Assembly (NCBI GenBank): GCA_007693725.1
Contig: REDD01000149.1
Span: forward strand, 1 to 55,366
Length of the DNA: 55,366 bases
From: Phycisphaeraceae bacterium
GTDB lineage: Bacteria; Planctomycetota; Phycisphaerae; Phycisphaerales; UBA1924
Direction: 5' to 3'
The notes beneath the pieces are model-generated. The model did no database searches and had not been told where the DNA came from. It worked only from the letters and a program-made list of their open reading frames with translations. The position numbers were made by a program, and so were the translations under genes. This document shows, piece after piece, positions 36,430 to 45,819 of the stretch (its first letter is position 1; the number at the start of each line of letters is the position of its first letter).

Positions 36430-37566
36430 ATGAAGCATCCCCGCGCACACATCTTCCAGCACACGCCGGACTCCCTCCGAGAGTGGTGCGCGGAGCAAGG
36501 CTGGCCCGCCTTCCGCGCCAGGCAGATCCTCGAATGGGTGTACGCGAAGGGCGAGATCAATCCCGGCGCGATGACCAACCTGAGCAGCCGTGAGCGCGAA
36601 GAGCTCGCCCGCTCGATGGCCTTCCTCTCCGGAGACACCCTCGCGCACCAACGGGCCTCCGACGGCACCCAGAAGCTCCTGATCCAGTGGAGCGACGAGC
36701 CCGCCCCCGACGCCGCGCCGCACCCTCTCAAGATCCTGCACCCCGAGCACGACCCGGCGCGTCAGACCGAGTGCGTCATGATCCCATCCGAATCGCGACG
36801 CACCGCCTGCATCTCCTCACAGGTCGGATGCCCTGTCGGCTGTCGATTCTGTGCCTCCGGACTGGGTGGCCTCGACGGCAACCTCTCCGCCGGGCGCATC
36901 ATCGAGCAGGTCTGGCGGCTCTCACGCCTCCCCGAGGTCGGACGCATCACCAATGTCGTCTTCATGGGCATGGGCGAGCCGCTCTCCAACTTCGGACCGG
37001 TCATGCACGCCGTCCGCACGCTCGCCTCGGATTGGGGACTGGGCATCAGCGCCCGCAAGATCACCATCTCGACCGTCGGACTCCCGAAAGCCATCGAGCG
37101 CCTCGCGGTGGAACTCGATCTCCCCGTCACGCTCGCCCTCTCGCTGCACGCCCCGAACGATGAACTCAGACGCCGGCTCATCCCCTGGGCCGAGTACACC
37201 ACCGTCGCCGAACTCCTCGATGCCTGCCAGCAGTGGTTCCGGAAGACCGGGCGCGAGATCACCCTTGAGTACATCCTCCTCGGCGGAGTGAACGATCAGC
37301 CCGAACACGCCCGCCAACTCGCGAAGATCGCCCGCACCATCCGGGCCAACATCAACCTGATCCGCTACAACGAGGTCGACGGCCTGCCCTACCGCCGCCC
37401 CGAGACCGGCGATGTGCATGCATTTCAGGAGATTCTCCGGGAGAACGCCGTCAACGCCCACATCCGCGCGAGCCGCGGACGCGACATCAGCGCGGCCTGC
37501 GGCCAACTCCGCCACGAAAAATCCATCACCGGCACCGAAGCCGCATCCCCGCACACAGCGACATGA
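36430..37566 (+). CDS. rlmN: 23S rRNA/tRNA adenine-C2 methyltransferase RlmN
   Basis: Radical SAM methyltransferase, 378 aa, that methylates A2503 of 23S rRNA and A37 of some tRNAs. The cluster motif is CPVGCRFC (C134, C138, C141). The two catalytic cysteines are C127, seven residues before the motif, and C357 in RGRDISAACGQL. Other text: VFMGMGEPLSNF and LALSLHAPNDELRRRLIP. It overlaps the next start by four bases (ATGA). Confidence 0.96.
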   Translation: MKHPRAHIFQHTPDSLREWCAEQGWPAFRARQILEWVYAKGEINPGAMTNLSSREREELARSMAFLSGDTLAHQRASDGTQKLLIQWSDEPAPDAAPHPLKILHPEHDPARQTECVMIPSESRRTACISSQVGCPVGCRFCASGLGGLDGNLSAGRIIEQVWRLSRLPEVGRITNVVFMGMGEPLSNFGPVMHAVRTLASDWGLGISARKITISTVGLPKAIERLAVELDLPVTLALSLHAPNDELRRRLIPWAEYTTVAELLDACQQWFRKTGREITLEYILLGGVNDQPEHARQLAKIARTIRANINLIRYNEVDGLPYRRPETGDVHAFQEILRENAVNAHIRASRGRDISAACGQLRHEKSITGTEAASPHTAT

Positions 37567-38210
37567 TCCTCGATCCCGATCAACTCAGCACCACGGACCG
37601 CTACAAGCTCCTCATCGGCGCGATCGTCCCACGCCCCATCGCGTGGGTCTCGACCATCAGCCCCGACGGGAAGCTCAACCTCGCGCCCTTCTCCTTCTTC
37701 AACGGCATCGGCTCCAACCCCATGACCCTCCTCTTCTGCCCCGTCAACAACGACGACGGCACCGAGAAGGACACACTCCGCAACGCCAAGCCCAAGTCCG
37801 AGGGAGGTGTCGGCCAGTTCGTGGTCAATGTGGCGACCGAAGCCATGGCTCGTCAGGTCTCCGCCACCTCCGAGCCGCTGGACTACGGCAGCAGCGAGTT
37901 CGAGCTGGCCGGTCTGACGCCGACACCCTCGACAAAGGTCCAACCGCCCCGAGTCGAAGAGAGTCCGATCTCGTTCGAGTGCGAGACCCTCCAGATCGTC
38001 CGGACCAATCCCGGAGCACCCGGCGGCGGCAACATCGTCATCGGACGCGTCCTGCTCGTCCACGCCAAGGACGGCCTGATCGATGCGCGCCACCGCGTGG
38101 ACCCCGAAGCGCTCCGCGCCATCGGGCGGATGGGCGGCCCCACATACTGCACCACCCGCGACCGTTTCGATCTCCCGCGCGGAAGCGCTGCCCTCGACAA
38201 CGATCGCTAG
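37563..38210 (+). CDS. Flavin reductase-like domain protein
   Basis: FMN-binding split-barrel protein, 215 aa, flavin reductase-like/DIM6-NTAB family. It has IVPRPIAWVSTISPDGKLNL then APFSFFNGIGSNPMTLLF, the FMN-contacting region. VGQFVVNVATEAMARQVSAT and a C-terminal IGRMGGPTYCTTRDRF are also typical. It is coupled to rlmN by a four-base overlap. The stop codon shares a CTAG palindrome with the purF stop on the other strand. Physiological substrate unknown. Confidence 0.85.
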   Translation: MILDPDQLSTTDRYKLLIGAIVPRPIAWVSTISPDGKLNLAPFSFFNGIGSNPMTLLFCPVNNDDGTEKDTLRNAKPKSEGGVGQFVVNVATEAMARQVSATSEPLDYGSSEFELAGLTPTPSTKVQPPRVEESPISFECETLQIVRTNPGAPGGGNIVIGRVLLVHAKDGLIDARHRVDPEALRAIGRMGGPTYCTTRDRFDLPRGSAALDNDR

Positions 38211-39697
38211 CAGTTCTTCGACATCACATCCTTGTGAAACAAGGGGTCGGGCTCGATCGGATACTTCCCCGAGTAGCACGCCGTGCAGTAGTGCTCCGAA
38301 CCGACGGGCCCGCGTCCGACCTCTTCGAGCAACCCTTCGAGCGACAGATACGCCAGCGAATCGACGCCCAGCAGCTTCCGGATCTCCTCGACGCTGCGCT
38401 CGTGCGCGACCAGATTCTCCCGATCGGGAAAATCCACACCGAAGTAGCACGGATGGCGGATCGGCGGGCACGAGATACGCAAGTGGATCTCCTTCGCGCC
38501 CGCCGCGCGCACCTGGTCCATCTTCGCGCGCGTCGTAGTTCCCCGCACGATCGAGTCGTCCACGATCACGATCCGCTGCCCGGTCACGATCTCGCTGATG
38601 ATGTTCAGCTTCAGCCGCACCGCCGCGTGACGCTCGGCCCCCGTCGGCTTGATGAAGGTCCTGCCCACATACCGGTTCGGGATGATCCCCTCCGAGTAGC
38701 GCATCCTCGCCTCGCGGGCAAAGCCCGTCGCCGCGGATCGCCCGGAGTCCGGCATCGGAATCACCATGTCAGCATCCGCGGGCGATTCGCGCGCCAACCG
38801 CTCACCCAGCCGCTCGCGCACCGACTGAACCGTGCTCCCGAACACCACCGAGGCCGGGCTGGCGAAGTAGACATGCTCGAAGACGCAGTGCGCCATCGGT
38901 GTCGCCGCCGCTGCAAACCGGCGCGAGAGCATCCCCTCGTTGCACAGCGTGACGATCTCGCCCGGCTCCACCTCGCGAACGAAGTCCGCTCCGATCACAT
39001 CCAGCGCGACCGTCTCGCTCGCCGCCACATAGCCCCCGCTGGGCATCTTGCCGATCACCAGCGGCCGCCAGCCGTGCGGGTCGCGCGCCACCTCCACCCG
39101 ATCGTGATGCAGGATCACCAGCGAGTACGCGCCCCGCAGTGCTGCCAACGCCGCCGCCAGCGGATCGTCCGCCCCCTCGTGGCTCGCCTCGGCGACCAGA
39201 CTCAGCAGCACCTCCGTATCCGTCGTCGAGTAGAAGACCCGCCCCTCCTGCTCGAGTCGGTCCCGTAGTGCGGAGGCATTCACCAGATTGCCGTTGTGGG
39301 CGATGGCCACCTGCCCCTCCCGGAAATGCCCCACAAACGGCTGTGCGTTCTCGGGACGCGAGGCCCCGGTCGTCGAATACCGATTGTGGGCAACCACTCC
39401 CAGAGGCGATCCCCCCGCCACTGCTTCCAGCCCGACGAGATCCTCCTCGCTGAACGCACGGGAAACCAGCCCCATCCCCGTGTGCCGATGGACCCCCTGC
39501 CCATCCGTGACCGCGATACCCGCCGATTCCTGCCCCCTGTGCTGGAGTGCGAACAGGGCCAGATACGCGAGGTGAGCCGGCTGTGCGATCCCCCAGCCGG
39601 CGAAGACGCCGCACTTTTCCTTCGGCTGATCCCCATCCGGGCCTCCCCCACAGGGACCGAGCACGGGCAACGCCACACGGGTCGGAAAGTCTCGCAC
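38207..39697 (-). CDS. purF: Amidophosphoribosyltransferase PurF
   Basis: First enzyme of de novo purine synthesis, 496 aa. I chose GTG at 39697 because GAGGAG lies nine bases upstream; a TTG at 39730 is possible. A 28-residue propeptide precedes catalytic Cys29 (KCGVFAGWG), which must be exposed by processing. Glutaminase text: LQHRGQESAGIAV, NRYSTTGASRPENAQPF, AHNGNLVNA. The PRPP site is IVDDSIVRGTTT. Cysteines in MAHCVFEHVYF, ISCPPIRHPC and YCTACYSGKYP match the 4Fe-4S, Bacillus-type enzyme. Its stop overlaps the convergent flavin reductase gene. Confidence 0.96.
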   Translation of the reverse strand: MRDFPTRVALPVLGPCGGGPDGDQPKEKCGVFAGWGIAQPAHLAYLALFALQHRGQESAGIAVTDGQGVHRHTGMGLVSRAFSEEDLVGLEAVAGGSPLGVVAHNRYSTTGASRPENAQPFVGHFREGQVAIAHNGNLVNASALRDRLEQEGRVFYSTTDTEVLLSLVAEASHEGADDPLAAALAALRGAYSLVILHHDRVEVARDPHGWRPLVIGKMPSGGYVAASETVALDVIGADFVREVEPGEIVTLCNEGMLSRRFAAAATPMAHCVFEHVYFASPASVVFGSTVQSVRERLGERLARESPADADMVIPMPDSGRSAATGFAREARMRYSEGIIPNRYVGRTFIKPTGAERHAAVRLKLNIISEIVTGQRIVIVDDSIVRGTTTRAKMDQVRAAGAKEIHLRISCPPIRHPCYFGVDFPDRENLVAHERSVEEIRKLLGVDSLAYLSLEGLLEEVGRGPVGSEHYCTACYSGKYPIEPDPLFHKDVMSKNC

Positions 39698-39755
39698 TGG
39701 GCCTGTCTCCTCACGGCTCGGGTCGGGCAAGATCGTAGCGATCCGAGAGCGACGG

Positions 39756-39784
39756 TTGACATCACGCGTCCGGGGTGGTTGACT
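39756..39784 (+). promoter_or_regulatory. Candidate promoter elements for rpsD (TTGACA / TTGACT)
   Basis: TTGACA at 39756-39761 and TTGACT at 39779-39784 lie in the 238-base purF/rpsD divergent gap. Each could be a -35 box; -10 partners are poor (TGATTT at 39801 is 16 bases after the second). The remaining leader up to 39935 shows no other recognised element. Confidence 0.35.
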
Positions 39785-39935
39785 ACCCGGCTCGAAATCC
39801 TGATTTGACCGGATCCTTCGGCCGCGTGGCCGAGCCCCGGGCCGCAGTCGCGGACGCCCGCCGGCATGGATCGCTTCCCAAACCCCCGAAGCACCCCGGA
39901 TCGATGCACTCGAATCCCGGGAGACGGAGTATCAC

Positions 39936-40535
39936 ATGGCCCGTTACATCGGTCCCAAGGTTCGCTTGTCTCGTCGTGTCGGCGTCCCCGTCGCGGACAT
40001 CCCCAAGCACACAGCCAAGCGCCAGCTCACACCCCCCGGCATGCACGGTTATCGCGGACGCCGTCTGCGTGACTACGGCGTGCGACTCAACGAAAAGCAG
40101 AAGGTCCGCTACTACTACTCGGTCCTCGAGAAGCAGTTCCGGCGCTACCTCGAACGCGCCCAGCGATCGAAGGGCAACACCGGCGAACGACTCATGCAAC
40201 TCCTCGAGCATCGCCTCGACAATGTCGTGCGCCGCTCCGGAGCCGTCCGCACCGTCTGGGCCGCGCGCCAGATGGTTGTCCACGGCCATGTCCTCGTGAA
40301 CGGCCGCAAGGTCGATCGCCCCTCCTACGAGACACGCGTCGGCGATGTCATCACCTTCAAGGAGAAGGTCCAGTCGCTCATCCGTGACAACATGGAGTCG
40401 ATCGTCGGCCACATCGTGCCCGACTGGCTCGAGTTCGTCCCGGCGGATCTCACGATCCGGGTCGTCTCCGAAGCCAACATCGACGGACTCCCCTTCGAGG
40501 TTAATCCGAACCTCATCATCGAGTTCTATCGTTAA
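39936..40535 (+). CDS. rpsD: 30S ribosomal protein S4
   Basis: Small-subunit protein uS4, 199 aa, early 16S rRNA binder. It starts MARYIGPKVRLSRRVGVPVA and has no N-terminal zinc cysteines, as in the zinc-free form. The S4 RNA-binding domain is at about 90-150 (RLDNVVRRSGAVRTVWAARQ, then VVHGHVLVNGRKVDRPSY). It is a stand-alone gene here, away from the usual rpsM-rpsK-rpoA cluster. Confidence 0.97.
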   Translation: MARYIGPKVRLSRRVGVPVADIPKHTAKRQLTPPGMHGYRGRRLRDYGVRLNEKQKVRYYYSVLEKQFRRYLERAQRSKGNTGERLMQLLEHRLDNVVRRSGAVRTVWAARQMVVHGHVLVNGRKVDRPSYETRVGDVITFKEKVQSLIRDNMESIVGHIVPDWLEFVPADLTIRVVSEANIDGLPFEVNPNLIIEFYR

Positions 40536-40552
40536 TCCTGCATTCGCGTGGT

Positions 40553-40592
40553 ATCAGCGGTGTGTTGTCGATATCGCCGACACACCGCTGAT
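40553..40592 (+). terminator. Hairpin after rpsD, probable terminator
   Basis: ATCAGCGGTGTG (40553-40564) is exactly complementary to CACACCGCTGAT (40581-40592), a 12-base stem with a 16-base loop. It starts 18 bases after the rpsD stop. The T-rich sequence that follows is weak (CTCTTTC), so it could also be an mRNA-stabilising structure. Confidence 0.6.
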
Positions 40593-40644
40593 GCCTCTTT
40601 CTGATTTCCACGCCCACGGATCCATCCGGACGGAGTAGGGAACT

Positions 40645-42537
40645 ATGCTCAGGTTCTTCAGAAAGTACAACACCATCATCCTCGTCTTCGGCGGGGCCTT
40701 CCTGATGGTGGTCTTTCTCGTGCCACAGGCCATCACGCAGCTCGGCGGCGGCAGCCCGACTTCCATCGTCCACTTCGAAGCGGGCGGCCAACGCTTCCGA
40801 CTCGCCGACATGCAGCGTGCGCAGGACGATCTACGCATCCTCGGCGTCATCGGCAGTTCCGGCGGCATCGGAATGGCCCTCCCCGCCGGGCTCCCGCTCT
40901 CGCCCGACGATATGATCGTGCATTGGTTGCTCCTCACGCTCGAAGCCGATCGCCTCGGCTTCGTCAGCGGCCCCGGCGATGGTGTCCAGTACATCGACGA
41001 CCTGCAACGACGCCAGGACTCCACGATCCAATCGCCGACACAGCGATTCGATTCGATGCTCATCGCACGCGACGAACTCGCACAGAGCGGCTACAGCTAC
41101 GACCAGATCGACGGCGCCCTCGCCCGCGCACGCGGCGTCACGCGACTCTTCAACACCATGGGAACCGCTTTGCAGGTATCCCCCTGGGAGACCGCATATT
41201 TCGCCGAGCGCTCCGCCGAGACGGTCATCGGACAGGTCTCTCTGATCCCCGCCGCCGCGGTCATCGATCTCGTCGCCGATCCCGACGAGGACGAACTCCT
41301 CGCACACTTCGAGCAATATCGGGATCAACGCGCCGAGGACAATCCCTTCGCCATCTCCTATCGCCAGCCCGCCGCCGTCCGCGTGCAAACCCTCACGATC
41401 GATCGCAACGCGATTCGCAATGCGATCACACTCGATCCGGTCCGCGTCCGCGTCTTCTGGCAAAGAAATCAGGAACGCTTCGGCAACGACTTCTCCGCAG
41501 CCCGTTCCCGCGTCGAGAACGCACTCCGCGATGAACGCGCCAACGCCATCATGCGAGAACTCGAATCCGCAGTGCGAAGCGAGATCGTCCGTTCCCGTCG
41601 CGGCCTCCCAGAGTCCGACGGTTACTTCGAGCTCCCCGAAGACTGGGATGCACGCAAGACCGACATGGAGGCGCTGGCCCGCCGCCTCGAAGAGATGCTC
41701 GGTGAGAACGCCCCCGCCGACGGCTCGGGCATCGCCCTCGATGCAACACGCAACGAGTGGTCCACCATCGCCGACCTCCGCCAGTTGACGCCCCGATTCG
41801 CGCGCACCGACATGACCTTCACCGGCTTGTCATTCCCGCAGGTGGCGCTCAGCGTCCGCGAACTGAACCCCGAGGTCGCCCCGCCCTTCTCCGCGCAGGT
41901 CGGAATGATCATGGGGCCGCTCACCGACTTCAACCAGTCGCTCCACTTCGTGCGTGTGAACGCCGTCCGTCCCGAGGGGCCGGCCCCGTCCCTCGATGTG
42001 GTGCGCGAGCGCGCCGTCGAGGATCTCCGATCCATCCGCGCCTTCGAACTCCTCCAGGGAAGAGTCGAGACGATCCGCCGGACCGTCGCGGATGCGGGCA
42101 CCGTCGCCGTGCTCTCCGCCACCTACCCCGAGGCGGAAGTCGTCCCGCGGGCGGAGTTCCAGCGCGCCGCCGTCCGGAATCCCGAGGACGGCTCGCCGAT
42201 CGCCCGTCTCAACATCGAGTCGCTCCGCAACGCCGTCATCGATGCTGTCGAGGGCTGGGCGCCGACGCAGTTGCCCTCGGATGCCTCCGCATCCGAGCGA
42301 ACCGTCGTCATCGCCTCTCCCTCCAACAAGGCCATCTTCGCGGTCTACATGACCGCTCGCTATCCCGCGACCATGCAGTGGGTCCGCGCCAACGACATGA
42401 ATCTCCAGCGAAACATCGCGGCGGAATACGGCACCATGAACCTCCCCCAGATGTTCACCTTCCGTGCGATGGCCTCCCGCCTCAACTACAAGCCCTTCCA
42501 GACCGCTCGCGAGGACGAGTCCGACGCCGACTCATAA
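40645..42537 (+). CDS. SurA/PpiD-like membrane-anchored periplasmic chaperone
   Basis: 630 aa. N-terminal anchor at about 10-32 (TIILVFGGAFLMVVFLVPQA) followed by a long periplasmic region. The layout resembles PpiD/SurA N-terminal domains: a single anchor, then a helical substrate-binding domain with a strand FEAGGQRFRLADMQRAQDDL. A typical PPIase parvulin signature is not evident, so it may be a chaperone without isomerase activity. ATG at 40645 is the first start after the rpsD hairpin. It is probably transcribed alone. Confidence 0.6.
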   Translation: MLRFFRKYNTIILVFGGAFLMVVFLVPQAITQLGGGSPTSIVHFEAGGQRFRLADMQRAQDDLRILGVIGSSGGIGMALPAGLPLSPDDMIVHWLLLTLEADRLGFVSGPGDGVQYIDDLQRRQDSTIQSPTQRFDSMLIARDELAQSGYSYDQIDGALARARGVTRLFNTMGTALQVSPWETAYFAERSAETVIGQVSLIPAAAVIDLVADPDEDELLAHFEQYRDQRAEDNPFAISYRQPAAVRVQTLTIDRNAIRNAITLDPVRVRVFWQRNQERFGNDFSAARSRVENALRDERANAIMRELESAVRSEIVRSRRGLPESDGYFELPEDWDARKTDMEALARRLEEMLGENAPADGSGIALDATRNEWSTIADLRQLTPRFARTDMTFTGLSFPQVALSVRELNPEVAPPFSAQVGMIMGPLTDFNQSLHFVRVNAVRPEGPAPSLDVVRERAVEDLRSIRAFELLQGRVETIRRTVADAGTVAVLSATYPEAEVVPRAEFQRAAVRNPEDGSPIARLNIESLRNAVIDAVEGWAPTQLPSDASASERTVVIASPSNKAIFAVYMTARYPATMQWVRANDMNLQRNIAAEYGTMNLPQMFTFRAMASRLNYKPFQTAREDESDADS

Positions 42538-42819
42538 ACGCCCGCAGAGCACATCGTCGATCTCCGGATAACGCCGACGGACGCTCGCGGCATCCAGCCG
42601 CTGCGGTATCACGCCCTCCGGCGCTCGCTCGATGAGATATTCCATGACCCGCTGAACAACCTTCGCGGGCGAGCACGCGCCCCCGCTCCAATAGTCGTGG
42701 TCCACCCACGACAGCCCGACGGCGTGCTCGGTGGTCTCCGCCTCCCCCCGCGTGATGCGGACGCGGAACACCCACCCCGCCGCCGCCTCTCGCTCATCAA
42801 GCACCTCGACTCGGGCCAT
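42532..42819 (-). CDS. Hypothetical protein (95 aa)
   Basis: Small acidic protein of unknown family. The ATG at 42819 has GGAGG about nine bases upstream, which favours it over earlier in-frame starts. Sequence: MARVEVLDEREAAAGWVFRV then EHAVGLSWVDHDYWSGG, ending in a helical EYLIERAPEGVIPQRLD region. No signal peptide or membrane segment. It runs against the chaperone gene and its stop overlaps that gene's stop by six bases. Coding character and ribosome site make it a likely real gene. Confidence 0.6.
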   Translation of the reverse strand: MARVEVLDEREAAAGWVFRVRITRGEAETTEHAVGLSWVDHDYWSGGACSPAKVVQRVMEYLIERAPEGVIPQRLDAASVRRRYPEIDDVLCGRL

Positions 42820-42895
42820 CACATTCGCCTCCATCCCGGATTGCATAGCATCGCACATCCCGCCCGATACGCAACGCAGGAGCATTCACCCCGCC

Positions 42896-44209
42896 ATGTC
42901 CTTCTTCCTTGAGATCATCCGTCTCGGACTGAACAACCTGCGGTTGCACCTCCTCCGCTCGATCCTCACCGCCCTGGGCATCATCCTCGGCGTCGCCGCC
43001 GTCATCACCATGGTCTCCATCGGCGAGGGCTCCACGCGCCTCGCACTCGAACAGATCGAGCGCCTCGGAGCGCGAAACATCATCATCCGTTCCATCAAGC
43101 CCCCCGAGGCCAGCGATGCCGGACAGAGCGGCGGCCGCTCGTGGCAGGTCACCTACGGCCTCAAGCGCGAAACCCTCGCCGCCATCGAAGAGAACTTCGC
43201 CGACGCCCGACACATCGTTCCCCTCAAGGCCATCGGCAGCGAAATCCTCCGCAACGAGATCCGTCAGACGAGCCAGGCATTCGGAACACTCCCGGAGTTT
43301 CAGGAAGTCGCCAACATCAACATCGCCCGCGGCCGCTTCCTGACACGCGAGGATGTCGAGCAGCGCGCAGGCGTTGCCGTCCTCGGGCACCAGGTCGCGC
43401 AACGCCTCTTCCCCATCGAGGATCCCCTCGGCAGAACCATCCGCATCGACGACCATGTCTTCGAGGTCGTCGGCATCACCACACCCGTCGGACTCTCAGG
43501 CGGCGCGGGCGCGGCCCTCATCGGGCGCGACCTCAACCACGATGTCTACCTCCCGATCACCACCGCGGCGGCGCGCTTCGGCGACCTCATCACCCGGCGC
43601 GTCGCTGGACAGTTTTCCGCCGAGCAGGTCGAGGTCTCCGAGATCTACATCGAGGCGCCCACCCGAAACTCCGTCCGCATCTTCGCGAGCCGGCTCCAGC
43701 GCGTCCTCGAAGTCCGACACCCCAACCTCCGCGATGTCGATCTCATCGTCCCCTTCGAGCTCCTCGACACCGCAGAGCGCACCCAGATGCAGAGCAACAT
43801 CGTCTTCGGCTCCATCGCCGGCATCTCGCTCCTCGTCGGCGGCATCGGCATCATGAACATCATGCTCGCCTCGGTCACCGAGCGCACGCGCGAAATCGGT
43901 GTCCGGCGCGCCCTCGGCGCAACGCGCGACCACATCGTCTATCAGTTCGTCGTCGAGACCGGCGTCCTCTCCGCCGTCGGCGGCATCATCGGCGTTGCCC
44001 TCGGCATCGGCGTCACCTTCGCCATCGGCTACGCCGCGCCATACCTCTCCGAGATGCTCAATACGGATGCCCAGATCGCAACCGCCCTCACCATGTGGTC
44101 GGTCGTTCTTTCCTTCGCCGTCGCAACCCTCACCGGCCTCGTCTTCGGCATCTACCCCGCCGTGGTCGCGGCACGCCAGGATCCCATCGTCGCCCTCCGC
44201 CACGACTGA
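42896..44209 (+). CDS. MacB-type ABC transporter permease
   Basis: 437 aa FtsX/MacB-family permease. An N-terminal membrane helix (ILTALGIILGVAAVITMVSI) is followed by a large periplasmic MacB-PCD domain (about 50-270). Three C-terminal helices include GIMNIMLASVTERTREIGVR, the typical coupling region with RRALGAT, and VVLSFAVATLTGLVFGIYPA. Start ATG at 42896 follows CAGGAG. There is no ATPase or adaptor gene next to it, so its ABC partner must be encoded elsewhere. Confidence 0.9.
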   Translation: MSFFLEIIRLGLNNLRLHLLRSILTALGIILGVAAVITMVSIGEGSTRLALEQIERLGARNIIIRSIKPPEASDAGQSGGRSWQVTYGLKRETLAAIEENFADARHIVPLKAIGSEILRNEIRQTSQAFGTLPEFQEVANINIARGRFLTREDVEQRAGVAVLGHQVAQRLFPIEDPLGRTIRIDDHVFEVVGITTPVGLSGGAGAALIGRDLNHDVYLPITTAAARFGDLITRRVAGQFSAEQVEVSEIYIEAPTRNSVRIFASRLQRVLEVRHPNLRDVDLIVPFELLDTAERTQMQSNIVFGSIAGISLLVGGIGIMNIMLASVTERTREIGVRRALGATRDHIVYQFVVETGVLSAVGGIIGVALGIGVTFAIGYAAPYLSEMLNTDAQIATALTMWSVVLSFAVATLTGLVFGIYPAVVAARQDPIVALRHD

Positions 44210-44299
44210 TCCGCACGCCATACCATCCCCCGGACCGGCCGCATCGCGCGACCCGTAGCACTTTTCCACACACCACACCGCAGCCGGAGCACCACGCTC

Positions 44300-45724
44300 A
44301 TGCCAGCCCCCCGCAAGCCGTTCAATCGCGGCGGAGGTCCACCCTCCCGACCCGGACGCCCCGGACAACGCCCCCCTCAGCAAGGCCGCACCCGCAGACC
44401 ACCCCCGCGCCAGGCCTCCGCACGCGAACGCGTCCTCGAACTCGTCGCACGCCAGACAGCCCGCTATCCCGATCTCCTCGTCACCGAGCCCGAAACCAAC
44501 GGCCTCGACCGACGCGACGGCGCCCTCGCCCACGCCATCTACGACATCATCACCCGCCGCTGGCTCACCATTGAACACATCGCCCGCCGAATCCTCCGAC
44601 GCCCCTGGGAAGACTCCCACCCCGCGTTCCGCGCCACCATACTCGTCGGAGCCGCCCAGATCCTCTTCCTCGACCGTGTCCCTCCCCACGCCGCCGTCAG
44701 CGAGGCCGTGGACTGGGCCAAGGACCACGGCGGTCTCGCCGCCTCACGCGCCATCAACGCCGTCCTCCGCCAGTTCGTCGACCTCGCCGGAGAACGCGAG
44801 CGACGCCCCACATGGACCGACCAACTCGACGAGCTCCCCCTCTCCGACGGCACCGCCCTCGTCCTCACCGAGCCGATCCTCCCCAACGACCCCATCGACC
44901 GCCTCGCCGCAGCCACCAGCCACGCCCCCTCGCTCCTGCGATCCTGGCTCCGCTCCATGCCGCTCCGCGAAGTCCGCGAGGTCGCTCTCCACGGCATCGC
45001 TCACCCCCCCATCATCCTCAACACCGCCCACGCCCAGTCGCCCCTGCCCGAGACCGCCGTCCCCCACACCGTCCCCGGACACCATGTCTTCACAGGCACC
45101 CACGAGGAACTCCTCGACACCCTCACGCAGCGCTCGGACCTCTGGGTGCAGGACCCCGCCTCTTCCCTCGCCGTTGGCAGCGTGGCCGACCTCCGCCCCC
45201 GCGTCATCATCGACCCCTGCGCCGGGCTCGGGACCAAGACCCGCCAGCTCCAGGCCACCTTCCCGGATGCCTCGATCATCGCAAGCGATGTCGATCGTCT
45301 CCGCTACGCCACGCTCTCCAAGGTCTTCAGCGCCAGCAATCAGGTACGCGTAATCCCTTACGAGCGACTCCGCGAACACGCCGGGACCGCCGAGCTCATC
45401 CTTCTCGATGTCCCCTGCTCCAACACCGGCGTCCTCGCCCGCCGCCCCGAGGCCCGTCACCGCTTCGACCGCGAGCGGCTCGAATCACTCACGGGCGTGC
45501 AGCGCCAGATCATCGCCGACTCCATCCCCCTGCTCTCGAATGCGGGGCGGATCCTCTACTCCACATGTTCGCTGGACGCCGCCGAGAACGAGGAGCAGGC
45601 CAAGTGGGCCGCCCGCTGGCACTCGCTCTCGGTTTCCCGCGAGTCGCGCCGTCGTCCCGAGGGCGGCCCCGGACAGCCCCCGGAGCGCTACACGGATGGG
45701 GCCTATTCCGTCCTCATCGCCTGA
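44300..45724 (+). CDS. rsmB: 16S rRNA m5C967-type methyltransferase (RsmB-like)
   Basis: 474 aa RNA cytosine-C5 methyltransferase. A basic Pro/Arg-rich tail (1-40) precedes a NusB-like domain (about 45-170, FRATILVGAAQILFLDRVPP, then HAAVSEAVDWAK). The SAM domain has motif I DPCAGLGTKTRQL, motif IV LDVPCSNTGVL and motif VI YSTCSLDAAENE, so both cysteines of the Nol1/Nop2/Sun family are present. Target inferred to be 16S rRNA by similarity to RsmB; RsmF-type is an alternative. Confidence 0.88.
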   Translation: MPAPRKPFNRGGGPPSRPGRPGQRPPQQGRTRRPPPRQASARERVLELVARQTARYPDLLVTEPETNGLDRRDGALAHAIYDIITRRWLTIEHIARRILRRPWEDSHPAFRATILVGAAQILFLDRVPPHAAVSEAVDWAKDHGGLAASRAINAVLRQFVDLAGERERRPTWTDQLDELPLSDGTALVLTEPILPNDPIDRLAAATSHAPSLLRSWLRSMPLREVREVALHGIAHPPIILNTAHAQSPLPETAVPHTVPGHHVFTGTHEELLDTLTQRSDLWVQDPASSLAVGSVADLRPRVIIDPCAGLGTKTRQLQATFPDASIIASDVDRLRYATLSKVFSASNQVRVIPYERLREHAGTAELILLDVPCSNTGVLARRPEARHRFDRERLESLTGVQRQIIADSIPLLSNAGRILYSTCSLDAAENEEQAKWAARWHSLSVSRESRRRPEGGPGQPPERYTDGAYSVLIA

Positions 45725-45819
45725 TTCGCAAACTTCATGCACCACGCCCATGCTTCGCCTATCATCCCCGATCCGTTTCGGAACCAATCATCACACAGTG
45801 ACTTTCCGCGAGATTCAGC

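Noticed and set aside
42896-44209. Complete MacAB-type efflux system
   Set aside because: Only the permease is present; neither neighbour is an ABC ATPase or an adaptor.
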